A DNA stretch of 64,000 nt from positions 1 to 64,000 of the forward strand of contig NZ_LAJC01000005.1 of assembly GCF_000981225.1 (NCBI RefSeq), in the 5' to 3' direction. The position numbers and the translations under genes were made by a program. Below are positions 26,574-37,538 of this stretch, one piece after another (the first letter of the stretch is position 1; every line of letters begins with the position of its first letter). The stretch is from Allosalinactinospora lopnorensis (GTDB lineage Bacteria; Actinomycetota; Actinomycetes; Streptosporangiales; Streptosporangiaceae). A model generated the notes under the pieces. It saw only the letters and a list, made by a program, of their open reading frames with translations. It searched no databases and was not told the origin of the DNA.

Positions 26574-28688
26574 ATGGCAGCCCGACCCCATCTCCGGCCC
26601 AGTCCCGGTTCGATCCCCACCTCCCCGGGGGTCTACCGTTTCCGCGACGCGCACGGCCGGGTGATCTACGTGGGGAAGGCGAAGAACCTGCGCTCCCGGC
26701 TGTCCTCCTACTTCCAGGACTTCGCCGCCCTGCACCCCCGCACCCAGACCATGGTCTCCACCGCCGCCGACGTCGACTGGACGGTCGTGGGCACCGAAGT
26801 GGAGGCGCTGCAGCTGGAGTACTCCTGGATCAAGGAGTACGACCCGCGCTTCAACGTGCGCTACCGGGACGACAAGAGCTACCCCTACCTCGCGATCACA
26901 CTCGGCGAGGAGTTCCCCCGGGTGCAGGTTATGCGCGGGGCCAAACGCAAGGGTGTCCGCTACTTCGGCCCCTACTCCCACGCGTGGGCGATCCGCGAGA
27001 CCGTGGACCTGCTGCTCCGGGTCTTTCCGGTGCGTACCTGCTCGGCCGGGGTGTTCCGCAGTGCCCGCAACAGCGGGCGGCCGTGCCTGCTCGGCTACAT
27101 CGACAAGTGCTCCGCCCCGTGCGTGGCCAGGGTGGACGCCGACGAACACCGGCGGCTGGCCGAGGATTTCGCCTCCTTCATGGCCGGCGACACCGGGCGG
27201 TTCATCCGCCGGCTGGAGCAGAGCATGCGCGAGGCCGCCGCCGAGGAGGAGTACGAGCGCGCGGCCCGGCTGCGCGACGACATCCAGGCGCTGCGGACCG
27301 CGCTGGAGAAGCAGTCGGTGGTGCTCGGCGCGTCCACCGACTGCGATGTCATCGCCTTCGCCGAGGACCAGCTCGAAGCCGCCGCCCAGGTGTTCTACGT
27401 GCGCGGCGGTCGTATCCGCGGGCAGCGCGGGTGGGTCGTGGACAAGGTCGAGGACGTCGACACGGGAGAGCTCGTCGAGCGGTTCCTCGCCCAGACCTAC
27501 GGTGAGGTCGAGCCCGAGAACGGCACGGGGGCGGTGATCCCGCGCGAGGTCCTGGTCTCCGCCCCGCCCGCCGACCGGGAGGCGGTAATCGCCTGGCTCG
27601 GTGAACTCCGCGGCGGAAACGTGGACGTGCGGGTGCCGCAGCGGGGTGACAAGAAGACCCTGCTGGAGACCGTGCGCAAGAACGCCGAGCAGGCGCTCGT
27701 CCGGCACAGGACACAGCGCGCGGGCGACCTCACCACGCGCAGCCGCGCCCTCGGCGAGATCCAGGAGGCGCTCGGACTGGAGGAGGCGCCGTTGCGCATC
27801 GAGTGTTTCGACGTCTCCAACCTCATGGCCGAGCACGTCGTGGCGTCCATGGTGGTGTTCGAGGACGGCCTGGCGCGCAAGCCCGAGTACCGGCGTTTCA
27901 GTATCCGGGGGCTGAGCAGGGGCTCCTCCGAGCAAAACGATGTCGCATCGATGCACGAGGTCATCAACCGCCGGTTCACCCGGTACCTGGAAGCGAGCCG
28001 GCGCCACGGTGAGCTCGGCCGGATGGGCGAGGACATCCACGACGACGCGGAGGACCCCGCGGAGGCCCGGCGGGCCGGCAGCGCCGCGGCGCAGGACGAG
28101 CCGCCCACGGCGCCCGCGAAGTTCGCCTACCCGCCCAACCTGGTCGTGGTGGACGGCGGCCGTCCCCAGGCGAGAGCAGCGCAGCAGGCTCTGGACGAAC
28201 TCGGCATCGACGACGTCGCGGTATGCGGTCTGGCGAAACGGCTGGAGGAGGTGTGGCTGCCCGATGAGGAGGACCCGATCATCCTCCCGCGTACCGGGGA
28301 GGGGCTGTACCTGCTGCAGCGGGTGCGCGACGAGGCGCACCGCTTCGCCCTGGCCTACCACCGGCAGAAACGCGCCAAGGCGCTCACCGGAAGCGTGCTG
28401 GACGAGGTTCCGGGCCTGGGGCCCGCGCGGCGCAGTGCGTTGCTGAAGCGCTTCGGGTCGGTGAAGCGGCTCGCGGCGGCCACGACGGAGGAGATCGCGG
28501 AGGTTCCGGGGATCGGGAGGCGGACGGCCGAGGCCGTCCAGGCGCGGTTGAACGGCGACGGCGATACCGGGAGCAGTACGATCGGCACTACTACCGGCAA
28601 CGGGGGTACCGGAGAAGCGCCGACCGCGGCGCCCGCCCCGGTGGACGCCGGTGAGCGAGAGCATGGGGGAGTACCAGGTGGCGAATAA
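26574..28688 (+). CDS. uvrC: Excinuclease ABC subunit C
   Basis: About 704 aa. UvrC makes both incisions in nucleotide excision repair. The N-terminal GIY-YIG nuclease ([31 protein letters not shown]) makes the 3' cut. A Cys motif ([15 protein letters not shown]), the UVR domain ([21 protein letters not shown]) and the RNase H-like domain ([32 protein letters not shown]) for the 5' cut follow, then tandem helix-hairpin-helix motifs ([33 protein letters not shown]). A ~40-residue acidic insert before the VDGG motif and a Thr/Gly-rich tail are lineage features. ATG 26574 is favoured by homologues over ATG 26565. It overlaps rapZ by 38 bases. Confidence 0.96.
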   Translation: MAARPHLRPSPGSIPTSPGVYRFRDAHGRVIYVGKAKNLRSRLSSYFQDFAALHPRTQTMVSTAADVDWTVVGTEVEALQLEYSWIKEYDPRFNVRYRDDKSYPYLAITLGEEFPRVQVMRGAKRKGVRYFGPYSHAWAIRETVDLLLRVFPVRTCSAGVFRSARNSGRPCLLGYIDKCSAPCVARVDADEHRRLAEDFASFMAGDTGRFIRRLEQSMREAAAEEEYERAARLRDDIQALRTALEKQSVVLGASTDCDVIAFAEDQLEAAAQVFYVRGGRIRGQRGWVVDKVEDVDTGELVERFLAQTYGEVEPENGTGAVIPREVLVSAPPADREAVIAWLGELRGGNVDVRVPQRGDKKTLLETVRKNAEQALVRHRTQRAGDLTTRSRALGEIQEALGLEEAPLRIECFDVSNLMAEHVVASMVVFEDGLARKPEYRRFSIRGLSRGSSEQNDVASMHEVINRRFTRYLEASRRHGELGRMGEDIHDDAEDPAEARRAGSAAAQDEPPTAPAKFAYPPNLVVVDGGRPQARAAQQALDELGIDDVAVCGLAKRLEEVWLPDEEDPIILPRTGEGLYLLQRVRDEAHRFALAYHRQKRAKALTGSVLDEVPGLGPARRSALLKRFGSVKRLAAATTEEIAEVPGIGRRTAEAVQARLNGDGDTGSSTIGTTTGNGGTGEAPTAAPAPVDAGEREHGGVPGGE

Positions 28689-29562
28689 TCTCAACGGTGA
28701 GCTTCCACCGGAGATCGTCATTGTCACGGGGATGTCGGGGGCCGGTCGGAGCACCGCCGCGCGGGCGCTGGAGGATCTGGACTGGTTCGTCGTCGACAAC
28801 CTGCCTCCTGGACTGCTGCCCACCATGATCGACCTGGCGGGGCGGACCCACGGCGCGGTCCCCCGAGTCGCCGCGGTCGTCGATGTGCGCAGCATGGCCT
28901 TCACCGAGGACCTGCTGTCCACCGTGGAGCAGCTGCGGGGACGCGGTATCACCGCCCGCGTGGTGTTCCTGGAGGCGAGCGACGAAGCACTGGTGCGCCG
29001 GTTCGAGAGCGTCCGGCGCCCGCACCCCCTGCAGGGCGACGGCCGGCTCACCGACGGCATCTCGCGGGAGCGGGAGACGCTGCGCGCCATCAGGGGAGAG
29101 GCCGACCTGGTCATCGATACCTCCCAGCTGAACGTGCACCAGCTCAAGGCGAAGGTGATCGGCTTCTTCGGTGAGACGGAGGAGGCGAAGCCGCGGGCGA
29201 ACATCGTCTCCTTCGGCTTCAAGCACGGCCTGCCGGTCGACGCGGACCTCGTCCTCGACTGCCGATTCCTGCCGAACCCGCACTGGGTGCCCGAGCTCCG
29301 TCCGATGAACGGCCGCGACGCCGCCGTGCGCGAGTACGTTCTGGCGCAGAACGGCGCCAAGGAGATGCTGGACTCCTACACCGAAGTGCTGCGGCTCATC
29401 GTCGCCGGGTACCAGCGCGAGGGCAAGCATTACATGACGCTCGCCGTCGGCTGCACCGGAGGTAAGCACCGCAGTGTCACCATGGCGGAGCGCTTTGGCG
29501 AACGGCTGCGGGAGCAGGGCTTGGACGTGCACGTGGTACACCGGGATCTGGGCAGGGAGTGA
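28651..29562 (+). CDS. rapZ: RNase adapter/nucleotide-binding protein RapZ
   Basis: 303 aa. P-loop GMSGAGRS at ~27-34 (Arg for Lys), [51 protein letters not shown] and the C-terminal [21 protein letters not shown]. In E. coli RapZ binds GlmZ/GlmY RNAs and guides RNase E to control glucosamine-6-phosphate synthase; in Gram-positives the YvcJ homologue hydrolyses nucleotides. The uvrC-rapZ-yvcK-whiA order is conserved in actinobacteria (Rv1420-Rv1423). GTG 28651 lies inside uvrC; ATG 28663 is an alternative. Operonic with uvrC; its target in actinobacteria is not established. Confidence 0.94.
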   Translation: MSESMGEYQVANNLNGELPPEIVIVTGMSGAGRSTAARALEDLDWFVVDNLPPGLLPTMIDLAGRTHGAVPRVAAVVDVRSMAFTEDLLSTVEQLRGRGITARVVFLEASDEALVRRFESVRRPHPLQGDGRLTDGISRERETLRAIRGEADLVIDTSQLNVHQLKAKVIGFFGETEEAKPRANIVSFGFKHGLPVDADLVLDCRFLPNPHWVPELRPMNGRDAAVREYVLAQNGAKEMLDSYTEVLRLIVAGYQREGKHYMTLAVGCTGGKHRSVTMAERFGERLREQGLDVHVVHRDLGRE

Positions 29563-29736
29563 GCCGGACACCGCCCGACACAGGGGCCGCGGAACCGGGC
29601 GGGCGGCCGACCGGCCATCCGGTTCCCGACGTCGCCCCGGTCGGCGGCGGTGGTGCCGGGGCGCCGCCTCACGTCATGGGCGTGTGTCCGATATATCCCG
29701 AAAACGGCGAGTCGTAGGCGGATTCAGAGGTCAGGA

Positions 29737-30726
29737 ATGAGCGAGGCGGATGCGCGGCGCGCGGGGGACGAGCCGAACGGCGACGCCCCGCCCCCACGGG
29801 TGGTGGCCCTGGGCGGCGGACACGGCCTCTACGCCTCCCTGTCGGCCCTGCGGCGTGTCACCACGGACGTCACGGCCGTGGTCACGGTCGCCGATGACGG
29901 GGGCTCCAGCGGCCGTCTCCGCCGGGAACTGGGTGTGCTGCCGCCGGGAGACCTCCGTATGGCGCTGGCGGCGCTCTGCGGGGACGACGAATGGGGGCAC
30001 ACCTGGAGCGAGGTGATCCAGCACCGCTTCCGCTCCGAGGGGGAGCTGCACGGCCACGCCGTGGGCAACCTGCTCATAGTCGCGCTGTGGGAGCTGCTCG
30101 GCGACTCCGTGGCCGGCCTCGACTGGGTGGGCCAGCTGCTGGGTGCGCACGGCCGCGTGCTGCCGATGTCGTCGGTGCCGCTGGACATCGTGGCCGAGGT
30201 AGCGGGGGTCGACCCGGCCCACCCGAACGACATCACCATCGTGCGCGGTCAGGTGGCCTGCGCCAGCACGCGGGGACGGGTGCGGTCGATCTCGCTGATC
30301 CCCGAGACGCCGCCGGCCTCGACCCAGGCGGTAAAGGCGGTGCGCGAGGCCGACTGGGTGGTGTTCGGCCCCGGTTCGTGGTTCACCAGTGTGCTGCCGC
30401 ACCTGCTGGTTCCGGATCTCGCCGAGGCGCTGGTGACCACCAAGGCGCAGCGGATCGTGGCGCTGAACCTCTCACCGCAACAGGGCGAGACCGACGATTT
30501 CCGGCCGGAGACCTACCTGGAGGTCCTCGCCGCACACGCCCCGGAACTGAGTGTGGACGTTGTACTGGCCGACAGCTGGGTAGTGGACGACCACGACCAG
30601 CTGAACCAGGCGGTCAAACGCCTCGGCGGCCGTCTCGTGCTGGCCGAGGTGGGGGCCGATGACGGTTCGCCGCGGCACGACCCCGACCGGCTGGCCGCGG
30701 CCTACGACGACATCTTCCAGGGCTGA
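29737..30726 (+). CDS. yvcK: YvcK/CofD-like gluconeogenesis-factor protein
   Basis: 329 aa with a CofD-like Rossmann fold: [21 protein letters not shown], the [32 protein letters not shown] signature, [14 protein letters not shown] and [16 protein letters not shown]. YvcK (CuvA in mycobacteria) binds UDP-sugars and is needed for normal cell shape and growth on gluconeogenic carbon sources. It lies 174 bases after rapZ; ATG 29737 follows AGAGGTCAGGA. Length and motifs are normal. Confidence 0.93.
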   Translation: MSEADARRAGDEPNGDAPPPRVVALGGGHGLYASLSALRRVTTDVTAVVTVADDGGSSGRLRRELGVLPPGDLRMALAALCGDDEWGHTWSEVIQHRFRSEGELHGHAVGNLLIVALWELLGDSVAGLDWVGQLLGAHGRVLPMSSVPLDIVAEVAGVDPAHPNDITIVRGQVACASTRGRVRSISLIPETPPASTQAVKAVREADWVVFGPGSWFTSVLPHLLVPDLAEALVTTKAQRIVALNLSPQQGETDDFRPETYLEVLAAHAPELSVDVVLADSWVVDDHDQLNQAVKRLGGRLVLAEVGADDGSPRHDPDRLAAAYDDIFQG

Positions 30727-31006
30727 CCGCCTTCCGCGCGCAGAGTCCCGGACCGGAGCCGGCCCGCGGGGCGGTGTTCGCGGGTGCCCCGGCTGCACCG
30801 GGCTCCGCGGAGGCGGTGAAGGCCGGCGGATGCGGCATTCGGAGTGGACCCGGCCGAACCCGCAGGTAGCGACTCGCGCATCGATCAGGGATATTGGACA
30901 CGCGGTCAGGGGCGTGGCGAAGTGGCGCCAGGCCAGTAGTCTGCGACCGAAGGGCACAGGTCCACCGCACCCGCGGTGGTGGAGTTCCAGGGGGAGGACC
31001 GCATTC

Positions 31007-31987
31007 ATGGCGATGACCGGCGTGGTGAAGGACGAACTGAGCCGGCTTTCCGTTCTCAAGCCATGCTGCCGAAAGGCCGAGGTGTCCACGATCCTGCGCT
31101 TCACCGGCGGGCTGCACCTGGTGGGCGGGCGCATCGTGATCGAGGCCGAACTCGACACCGGCGCGGCCGCGCGGCGGCTGCGCAAGGACATCTCCGAGGT
31201 CTTCGGGCACGAGTCAGAGGTCGTCGTCCTCTCCCCCAGCGGTCTCCGCAAGGGGAACCGCTACGTTGTCCGGGTCATCCGGGACGGCGAGAGCTTCGCC
31301 CGGCAGACCGGACTGATCGACAACAACGGCCGCCCGGTCCGGGGGCTTCCGCGGCATGTGGTGGCCGGCGGGCCCTGCGACGCCGAGTCGGCGTGGCGCG
31401 GCGCCTTCATCGCGCACGGCTCGCTGACCGAACCCGGGCGGTCGATGTCGCTGGAGGTCACCTGCCCCGGCCCCGAGGCGGCGTTGGCGCTCGTCGGATC
31501 GGCCCGCCGGTTGAAGGTGCACGCCAAGGCGCGGGAGGTGCGCGGCGTGGACCGCGTCGTGGTGCGCGACGGCGACTCCATCGGCGCCCTGCTCACTCTG
31601 CTGGGAGCGCATCAGAGCGTGCTGGCGTGGGAGGAGCGCCGGATGCGCCGCGAGGTCCGGGCGACCGCGAACCGGCTGGCCAACTTCGATGACGCCAACC
31701 TGCGGCGCAGCGCCCGGGCGGCCGTTGCCGCCGGTGCCCGCGTGGAGCGGGCACTGGAGATCCTCGGCGAGGAGGCACCGGAGCACCTGGTGGCCGCGGG
31801 CCGGCTCCGGCTGGCGCACAAGCAGGCGTCCCTGGAGGAGTTGGGCCAGCTCTCCGTGCCGCCGTTGACCAAGGACGCCATCGCCGGCCGGATCCGCCGG
31901 CTGCTCGCCATGGCCGACAAGCGCGCCTGCGAGCTGGGGATCCCGGGAACCGACGCGAACCTCACCCCGGACATGTTGGTCTCCTGA
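31007..31987 (+). CDS. whiA: DNA-binding protein WhiA
   Basis: 326 aa. The N-terminal LAGLIDADG-homing-endonuclease-like domain ([24 protein letters not shown]; catalytic acids absent as in all WhiA) is followed by a C-terminal helix-turn-helix ([31 protein letters not shown]). In Streptomyces WhiA acts with WhiB to start sporulation septation and activates ftsZ and other genes; a whiA-like gene is also kept in non-sporulating Gram-positives. ATG 31007 follows GGGGGAGGA. The 280 bases from yvcK contain a small hairpin (30962-30979) and no gene. Confidence 0.96.
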   Translation: MAMTGVVKDELSRLSVLKPCCRKAEVSTILRFTGGLHLVGGRIVIEAELDTGAAARRLRKDISEVFGHESEVVVLSPSGLRKGNRYVVRVIRDGESFARQTGLIDNNGRPVRGLPRHVVAGGPCDAESAWRGAFIAHGSLTEPGRSMSLEVTCPGPEAALALVGSARRLKVHAKAREVRGVDRVVVRDGDSIGALLTLLGAHQSVLAWEERRMRREVRATANRLANFDDANLRRSARAAVAAGARVERALEILGEEAPEHLVAAGRLRLAHKQASLEELGQLSVPPLTKDAIAGRIRRLLAMADKRACELGIPGTDANLTPDMLVS

Positions 31988-32161
31988 AGCCGCGTTTCAC
32001 GGAGTGGCCAGAGGTTATGAGGAGGAGTGCGGGGGTTCGCCCGCATGTCCGGGCTGACCGCACCGACTCGGCGGCTTCCCAAAGCGGTGCCGTACGGGGA
32101 TCGATACCGGTTCTGATGTGCGGTTCTGTGACGGCGAGCCGGAACTGGAAAACTTCGTAAA

Positions 32162-32172
32162 TGGTCTAGACC
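32162..32172. promoter_or_regulatory. GntR/HutC-type (DasR-like) operator upstream of gap
   Basis: TGGTCTAGACC matches the core of the DasR responsive element (consensus TGGTCTAGACCA) at 11 of 12 positions; the twelfth is G. It lies 198 bases upstream of the gap start in a 382-base gap that holds no gene. Confidence 0.45.
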
Positions 32173-32270
32173 GGTCTTGGTTCGCGGTGCGAGTATGGTT
32201 CCCGCATGCTCCGGGAGGGACCCGGTTTCGCCGCGGGGGCGGCGCGGTCGCTCGCTGTGCGCGACGATAG

Positions 32271-33377
<1,107 letters not shown>

Positions 33378-33410
33378 GCCCTGAGTCTCCCGACCGTGTG
33401 GAGCGCGGGA

Positions 33411-33442
33411 GTGGCGCCCTCTCCGGTGCGAGGGGGCGCCAC
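33411..33442 (+). terminator. Hairpin between gap and pgk
   Basis: GTGGCGCCC (33411-33419) pairs with GGGCGCCAC (33434-33442), followed by a CGTTCTTC stretch. Probably a partial terminator or RNA-stabilising stem within the gap-pgk-tpiA transcript. Confidence 0.5.
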
Positions 33443-33505
33443 CGTTCTTCGGCCGCGTTCTTCCGCGTTCCCCCCTTTCTTCGCCCTTTCGACAAGGAGA
33501 ACAGC

Positions 33506-34693
33506 ATGCGGACGATCGAGGACCTCGACGTCTCGGGCCAGCGCGTGTTCGTCCGGGCCGATCTGAACGTGCCGCTCGACGGCGGCCGCATCACCGACGA
33601 CGGCCGGATCCGGGCCAGCCTGCCCACCATCGACAAGCTGCGCGAGCGCGGCGCCCGCGTCATCGTGGCCGCGCACCTCGGCCGGCCCAAAGGCGAGCCC
33701 GCCCCGAAGTTCTCGCTGCGGCCTGTCGCCGCACGCTTGGGCGAACTCCTCGGTACCGACGTCGCCTTCGCCGCAGACACAGCGGGTGAGTCGGCCCGCG
33801 CCGTGAGCGGCGGGCTGGCCGACGGTGACGTCGCGCTGGTGGAGAATCTGCGCTTCGAGCCGGGGGAGACCAGCAAGGACGATGCCGAGCGCGACGAGTT
33901 CGCCGGCCGTCTCGCCGCGCTGGCCGACCTCTACGTCGGTGACGGCTTCGGCGCGCTGCACCGCAAGCACGCCAGCGTCTACGACCTTCCCCGGCGCCTG
34001 CCCCACGCTGTCGGCGACCTCGTGCTGGCCGAGGTGGAGGTGCTGCGCAGGCTCACGGCCCGCCCTGAGCGTCCCTACGCGGTGGTACTCGGCGGCGCCA
34101 AGGTCTCCGACAAGCTCGCTGTCATCGACAACCTGATCGGCACCGCCGACCGCCTGCTGATCGGCGGCGGCATGGCCTATACGTTCCTCAAGGCCAAGGG
34201 GTACGAGGTGGGGGCCAGTCTGCTTGAAGCAGACCAGATCGGCACGGTCAAGGGGTACCTGGACCGCGCCGAGAAGGAGGGGGTGGAGATCGTCCTCCCG
34301 GTGGACGTCGTCGCCGCGGACGGCTTCTCCGCGGACGCCCCCCATGAGCCGACGACCGTCGACTCCATTCCGGCCGAGCGCATGGGGCTGGACGTCGGCC
34401 CTGAGACGCGGAAGCTGTTCGCGGCCAAGCTCGCCGACACCGCGACCGTTTTCTGGAACGGCCCCATGGGTGTCTTCGAGATGGAGCCGTTCTCGCACGG
34501 TACGCGGGCACTGGCGCAGGCGCTCAGTGAGTCCGCCGCCTTCACCGTCGTCGGCGGGGGCGACTCGGCTGCGGCTGTGCGCGCGCTCGGCTTCGAGGAG
34601 GAGCGGTTCGGGCACATCTCCACGGGTGGCGGTGCGAGCCTGGAGTACCTCGAGGGAAAGACCCTGCCCGGGATCGAGGCCCTGGAGGCCTGA
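33506..34693 (+). CDS. pgk: Phosphoglycerate kinase
   Basis: 395 aa. It makes ATP from 1,3-bisphosphoglycerate. Signature VFVRADLNVPLDGG at the N-terminus, then AAHLGRPKGE, VLGGAKVSDKLAVIDNL, GGGMAYTFLKA and the C-terminal FWNGPMGVFE and VVGGGDSAAAVRALG hinge/nucleotide loop. ATG 33506 follows AAGGAG. Length is normal. Second of three clustered glycolytic genes, 83 bases before tpiA. Confidence 0.97.
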   Translation: MRTIEDLDVSGQRVFVRADLNVPLDGGRITDDGRIRASLPTIDKLRERGARVIVAAHLGRPKGEPAPKFSLRPVAARLGELLGTDVAFAADTAGESARAVSGGLADGDVALVENLRFEPGETSKDDAERDEFAGRLAALADLYVGDGFGALHRKHASVYDLPRRLPHAVGDLVLAEVEVLRRLTARPERPYAVVLGGAKVSDKLAVIDNLIGTADRLLIGGGMAYTFLKAKGYEVGASLLEADQIGTVKGYLDRAEKEGVEIVLPVDVVAADGFSADAPHEPTTVDSIPAERMGLDVGPETRKLFAAKLADTATVFWNGPMGVFEMEPFSHGTRALAQALSESAAFTVVGGGDSAAAVRALGFEEERFGHISTGGGASLEYLEGKTLPGIEALEA

Positions 34694-34776
34694 GACCGGC
34701 GACCTGACGACCGCGCGTACCTGGTGCACGCGGTTCCCATCGGAACACCCCTGCAGATACGGGTTTGAGGACTGAC

Positions 34777-35562
34777 ATGGCAGAGCCCAAGCGCACACCG
34801 CTCATCGCGGGCAACTGGAAGCTGAACAACAACCATCTCGAGGCCATATCGCTGGTCCAGAAGCTGGCGTTCTCACTTGAGGACTCCGACTTCGACCACA
34901 CCGAGATCGTGGTGCTTCCGCCGTTCACCGCCCTGCGCAGCGTGCAGACCCTGGTGGACGGGGACAAGCTGCGGACCCGCTACGGCGCGCAGGACATCTC
35001 CCAACACGAGAAGGGGGCCTACACCGGCGAGATCTCCGGGGCCATGCTGGCCAAGCTCGGCTGCTCCTATGCGCTGGCCGGGCATTCCGAGCGGCGCGAG
35101 TACCACAGCGAGGACGACGCCGTCGTCAACGGCAAGGTCAAGGCCGCGTTCGCCAGCGACATCACCCCGATCCTGTGCCTGGGAGAAGGGCTGGAGGTGC
35201 GCAAGGCGGGCGGCCATGTCGCGCACACCATCGCCCAGCTGGAGGGGGCGCTGGCCGGTATCACCGCGGAGCAGGCCGCCCGGCTGGTCGTCGCCTACGA
35301 GCCGGTCTGGGCCATCGGCACCGGTGAGGTGGCCACCCCCGAGGACGCCCAGGAGGTCTGTGCGGCGCTGCGCGCGCGCCTGGGCGAGCTGTACCCCTCG
35401 GAGGTGCCCCAGTCGACGCGGATTCTCTACGGCGGTTCGGTGAAGGCCGACAACATCGCCGGGATCATGGCCAAGAGCGATATCGACGGTGCTCTTGTCG
35501 GCGGCGCGAGCCTCAAGCCCGACGAGTTCGTCAAGCTGGTTCGTTTCCGCGATCAGGGGTAA
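34777..35562 (+). CDS. tpiA: Triosephosphate isomerase
   Basis: 261 aa. (beta/alpha)8 barrel interconverting DHAP and glyceraldehyde 3-phosphate. Catalytic residues are seen in AGNWKLNNN (Asn, Lys), ALAGHSERR (His) and [11 protein letters not shown] (Glu, with the flexible loop 6), plus the phosphate-binding [13 protein letters not shown] 34777 follows TTGAGGA. It closes the gap-pgk-tpiA cluster; the next 271 bases show no gene and lead to secG. Confidence 0.97.
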   Translation: MAEPKRTPLIAGNWKLNNNHLEAISLVQKLAFSLEDSDFDHTEIVVLPPFTALRSVQTLVDGDKLRTRYGAQDISQHEKGAYTGEISGAMLAKLGCSYALAGHSERREYHSEDDAVVNGKVKAAFASDITPILCLGEGLEVRKAGGHVAHTIAQLEGALAGITAEQAARLVVAYEPVWAIGTGEVATPEDAQEVCAALRARLGELYPSEVPQSTRILYGGSVKADNIAGIMAKSDIDGALVGGASLKPDEFVKLVRFRDQG

Positions 35563-35833
35563 CCTTTCGTTCCAGCGCGGCGGCATATGCGCCCCGGCGG
35601 GCGCGAACCGCGGGCCCTTTCCGCACCCGGCGGTACGGTAAAGGGGCTAGACTGCGCGGAAGGTTTTCCGAACAGCCTGGCCTGTGCCGTTACGGCGCGC
35701 AGTAAAATTGAGAATTGTCCCCGGTCCCTCCTCCGCGCCGGGCCCTCGGCCAAGCCGAGCGGCGAGAACGCGGTCGTGGGGCTCTAGGTCGTCCATTCCC
35801 CCGCGCTCGCGGGGGTGAGCAACGGGTGAGCGT

Positions 35834-36070
35834 GTGATCGTCGGTCTGTCCATCTTCGTGATGCTCTGCAGTGTGCTGCTGATTCTGCTGGTGCTCCTCC
35901 ACAAGGGCAAGGGCGGTGGCCTCTCCGACCTGTTCGGCGGCGGCGTCACCTCCTCACTCGGGGGATCCTCAGTGGTGGAGCGCAACCTTGACCGGCTGAC
36001 GATCGTTACGGCGCTCATGTGGATCGTGTGTGTGGTCGGGCTGGGGCTGCTGATCAGCAGGGGCGCTTAA
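35834..36070 (+). CDS. secG: Preprotein translocase subunit SecG
   Basis: 78 aa with two membrane helices (IVGLSIFVMLCSVLLILLVLLHKGKGGG and LTIVTALMWIVCVVGLGLLIS) and the loop LSDLFGGGVTSSLGGSSVVERNLDR typical of SecG. It assists SecYE during protein export. The GTG at 35834 follows AACGGGTGAGC. The position after tpiA is standard for actinobacteria (Rv1438-Rv1440). A GC-rich hairpin (35798-35815) lies just upstream of the ribosome site. Confidence 0.93.
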   Translation: MIVGLSIFVMLCSVLLILLVLLHKGKGGGLSDLFGGGVTSSLGGSSVVERNLDRLTIVTALMWIVCVVGLGLLISRGA

Positions 36071-36190
36071 CGCCCCCTCGAGAACCCGCGTCCACGTGGG
36101 GCGGGCACGAGACCCCTGAACGGTCCGCCGCGCGGGTGCGAACACCAGGTTTTCCCCTTCACCGGGGCACGTCCGCCGAAGGAGTTTTTC

Positions 36191-36562
36191 GTGGGTAGTG
36201 GTAGCGCCATACGTGGCAGCCGCGTCGGCGCCGGTCCGATGGGAGAGGCTGAGCGCGGCGAGTCCGCACCGCGGATCAGGGTCCCGTTCTACTGTGCCAA
36301 CCAGCACGAGGTCGTTCCGAGTTTCGCGAACGAAGCCGCGGTCCCTGAGGAGTGGGACTGCCCTCGGTGCGGCTTCCCCGCAGGCAAGGACCCGCAGAAC
36401 CCGCCGTCCCCTCCGCGTACCGAGCCGTACAAAACCCATCTGGCCTATGTGAAGGAGCGCCGCACGGAGGAGGAGGGCAGACTCATCCTCGACGAGGCCC
36501 TCGCCAAGCTGCGTGCCGACCGGGCCGAGGTCGAGGCGCACATGCGGGCCACCGCCAACTAG
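36191..36562 (+). CDS. rbpA: RNA polymerase-binding protein RbpA
   Basis: 123 aa. An N-terminal flexible tail (GSAIRGSRVGAGPMGEAERGESAPR) is followed by the core zinc-ribbon-like domain (VPFYCANQHEVVPSFA ... PEEWDCPRCGFPAG) and the C-terminal basic linker and sigma-interaction domain (RTEPYKTHLAYVKERRTEEEGRLILDEAL). RbpA binds the principal sigma factor and stabilises open complexes; it is unique to Actinobacteria. The R-rich linker that contacts the promoter is present. GTG 36191 follows GAAGGAG. Followed by a strong terminator. Confidence 0.95.
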   Translation: MGSGSAIRGSRVGAGPMGEAERGESAPRIRVPFYCANQHEVVPSFANEAAVPEEWDCPRCGFPAGKDPQNPPSPPRTEPYKTHLAYVKERRTEEEGRLILDEALAKLRADRAEVEAHMRATAN

Positions 36563-36589
36563 TCCGCACATGCGGGTCGCACACGTATC

Positions 36590-36621
36590 GCGCCCGGTGA
36601 CTCCGAAGGGCCACCGGGCGC
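36590..36621. terminator. Bidirectional terminator between rbpA and the cupin gene
   Basis: GCGCCCGGTG (36590-36599) pairs perfectly with CACCGGGCGC (36612-36621) around a 12-base loop, between two convergent genes. Confidence 0.65.
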
Positions 36622-36673
36622 CGTTGCTCCGCCGCCTCCGGTCACGGCGCGACCGGTGTCGGGTGGCGGTGGG

Positions 36674-37030
36674 CTAGCGCTCGGCGTAGTGGGTGGCGCC
36701 TCCCCAGTCGATCATGGTCACCGGCTCGTCGCCGACCACCCACGCGTCGTGCCCGGGAGGCGTGTGGGCCACCTCTCCCGGTCCTACCTCGAACTCCGTC
36801 CCGTCGGCCATCCGGACGCGCAGAGTCCCCGAAACCTGGTAGGCGAAGTGGTCGTTCTGGCACAGGTCCGTGCCGGCGATCGGCTTCACGTCATTCGACC
36901 AGCGCCACCCCGGTTCGAGCTGGAAACGTCCGATCATTCCTCCGTCCACGCGGATGATGTCGAGATGTCCGTGACCGAAGCTCCGGGTCTCGTCGGGGGT
37001 GGCGAAGTCCGCGTGCTGCGCACCGCTCAT
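36674..37030 (-). CDS. Cupin domain protein
   Basis: About 118 aa, single cupin barrel: LEPGWRWSNDVKPIAGTDLCQNDHFAYQVSGTLRVRMADGTEFEVGPGEVAHTPPGHDAWVVGDEPVTMIDW. The first motif keeps His (NDHFAY) and the second PPGHDAW, so a metal site is possible. ATG 37030 is preferred (GGAG ten bases upstream); ATG 37039 is alternative. It is the second gene of a pair with the NTF2-like gene 24 bases upstream. Substrate and reaction unknown. Confidence 0.75.
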   Translation of the reverse strand: MSGAQHADFATPDETRSFGHGHLDIIRVDGGMIGRFQLEPGWRWSNDVKPIAGTDLCQNDHFAYQVSGTLRVRMADGTEFEVGPGEVAHTPPGHDAWVVGDEPVTMIDWGGATHYAER

Positions 37031-37053
37031 AGTGCTCATTCTCCGGTGCCCCC

Positions 37054-37425
37054 CTACTCGTCCCATGCCTCGACGCTCGTGTGCCGGATGATGCGGCCGT
37101 CCTTGAGGTCGAGCATCGAAATACCGAGCACCTGGGTCCCGTCGGGGTAGGTGCACAACTCCTCGTATGCGGCCCGGTCGCCCTCTACGACGACGTTCCG
37201 CAGCTTGTGCTGCATATCGCGGCCGAAAACGTCGCGCAGGGCCTCTTCGATCTCCTTGCGCCCGCGGCGGGTGAGCGGCGATTTCGGCGTCGCGTGCCGG
37301 TTGACGGTCCGCATCTCGGCCTCCTCGGCAAGGAGGTCGAGCATCGCCTCGACGTCCCGCTCCTCAAGCGCGCGACGCAGCTGCTCCGTGTCGAACCGGC
37401 GACCGGTCGATTCTTTGATCGCCAT
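37054..37425 (-). CDS. NTF2-like/SnoaL-type small protein
   Basis: 123 aa with an NTF2-like alpha+beta fold: an N-terminal helix (FDTEQLRRALEERDVEAMLDLLAEEAEMRTVN), RKEIEEALRDVFGRDMQHKLRNVVVEGDRAAYEELCTYPDGTQVLGISMLDLKDGRIIRHTSVEAWDE. The pattern matches proteins annotated as nuclear transport factor 2 family or SnoaL-like, which include cyclases, isomerases and ligand-binding proteins. ATG 37425 has AGGAAGGAAACACT upstream. Probably a bicistron with the cupin gene; function not assignable. Confidence 0.75.
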   Translation of the reverse strand: MAIKESTGRRFDTEQLRRALEERDVEAMLDLLAEEAEMRTVNRHATPKSPLTRRGRKEIEEALRDVFGRDMQHKLRNVVVEGDRAAYEELCTYPDGTQVLGISMLDLKDGRIIRHTSVEAWDE

Positions 37426-37538
37426 AGTGTTTCCTTCCTCTTCGTGCTCCCGCTCTTTATGTCAAGCGTGCGCCCGGCGTGTGACGCGTGTCCCTCAAAG
37501 CGGGGTCATCTCTTCTGAAAAGAGCCAGGAAGGAGCCC

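Noticed and set aside
28729-28752. RapZ P-loop with Arg in place of the Walker Lys
   Set aside because: To my knowledge actinobacterial RapZ/YvcJ proteins commonly have GMSGAGRS; not evidence of inactivation.
30962-30979. Hairpin CCACCGC-ACCC-GCGGTGG upstream of whiA
   Set aside because: Seven base pairs in a GC-rich context are expected by chance; no U-run, no link to a known motif.
35798-35815. Hairpin CCCCCGC-GCTC-GCGGGGG upstream of secG that resembles a type I-E CRISPR repeat
   Set aside because: Only one copy, no spacers, no cas genes in the window. A leader hairpin near the secG ribosome site is a simpler reading.
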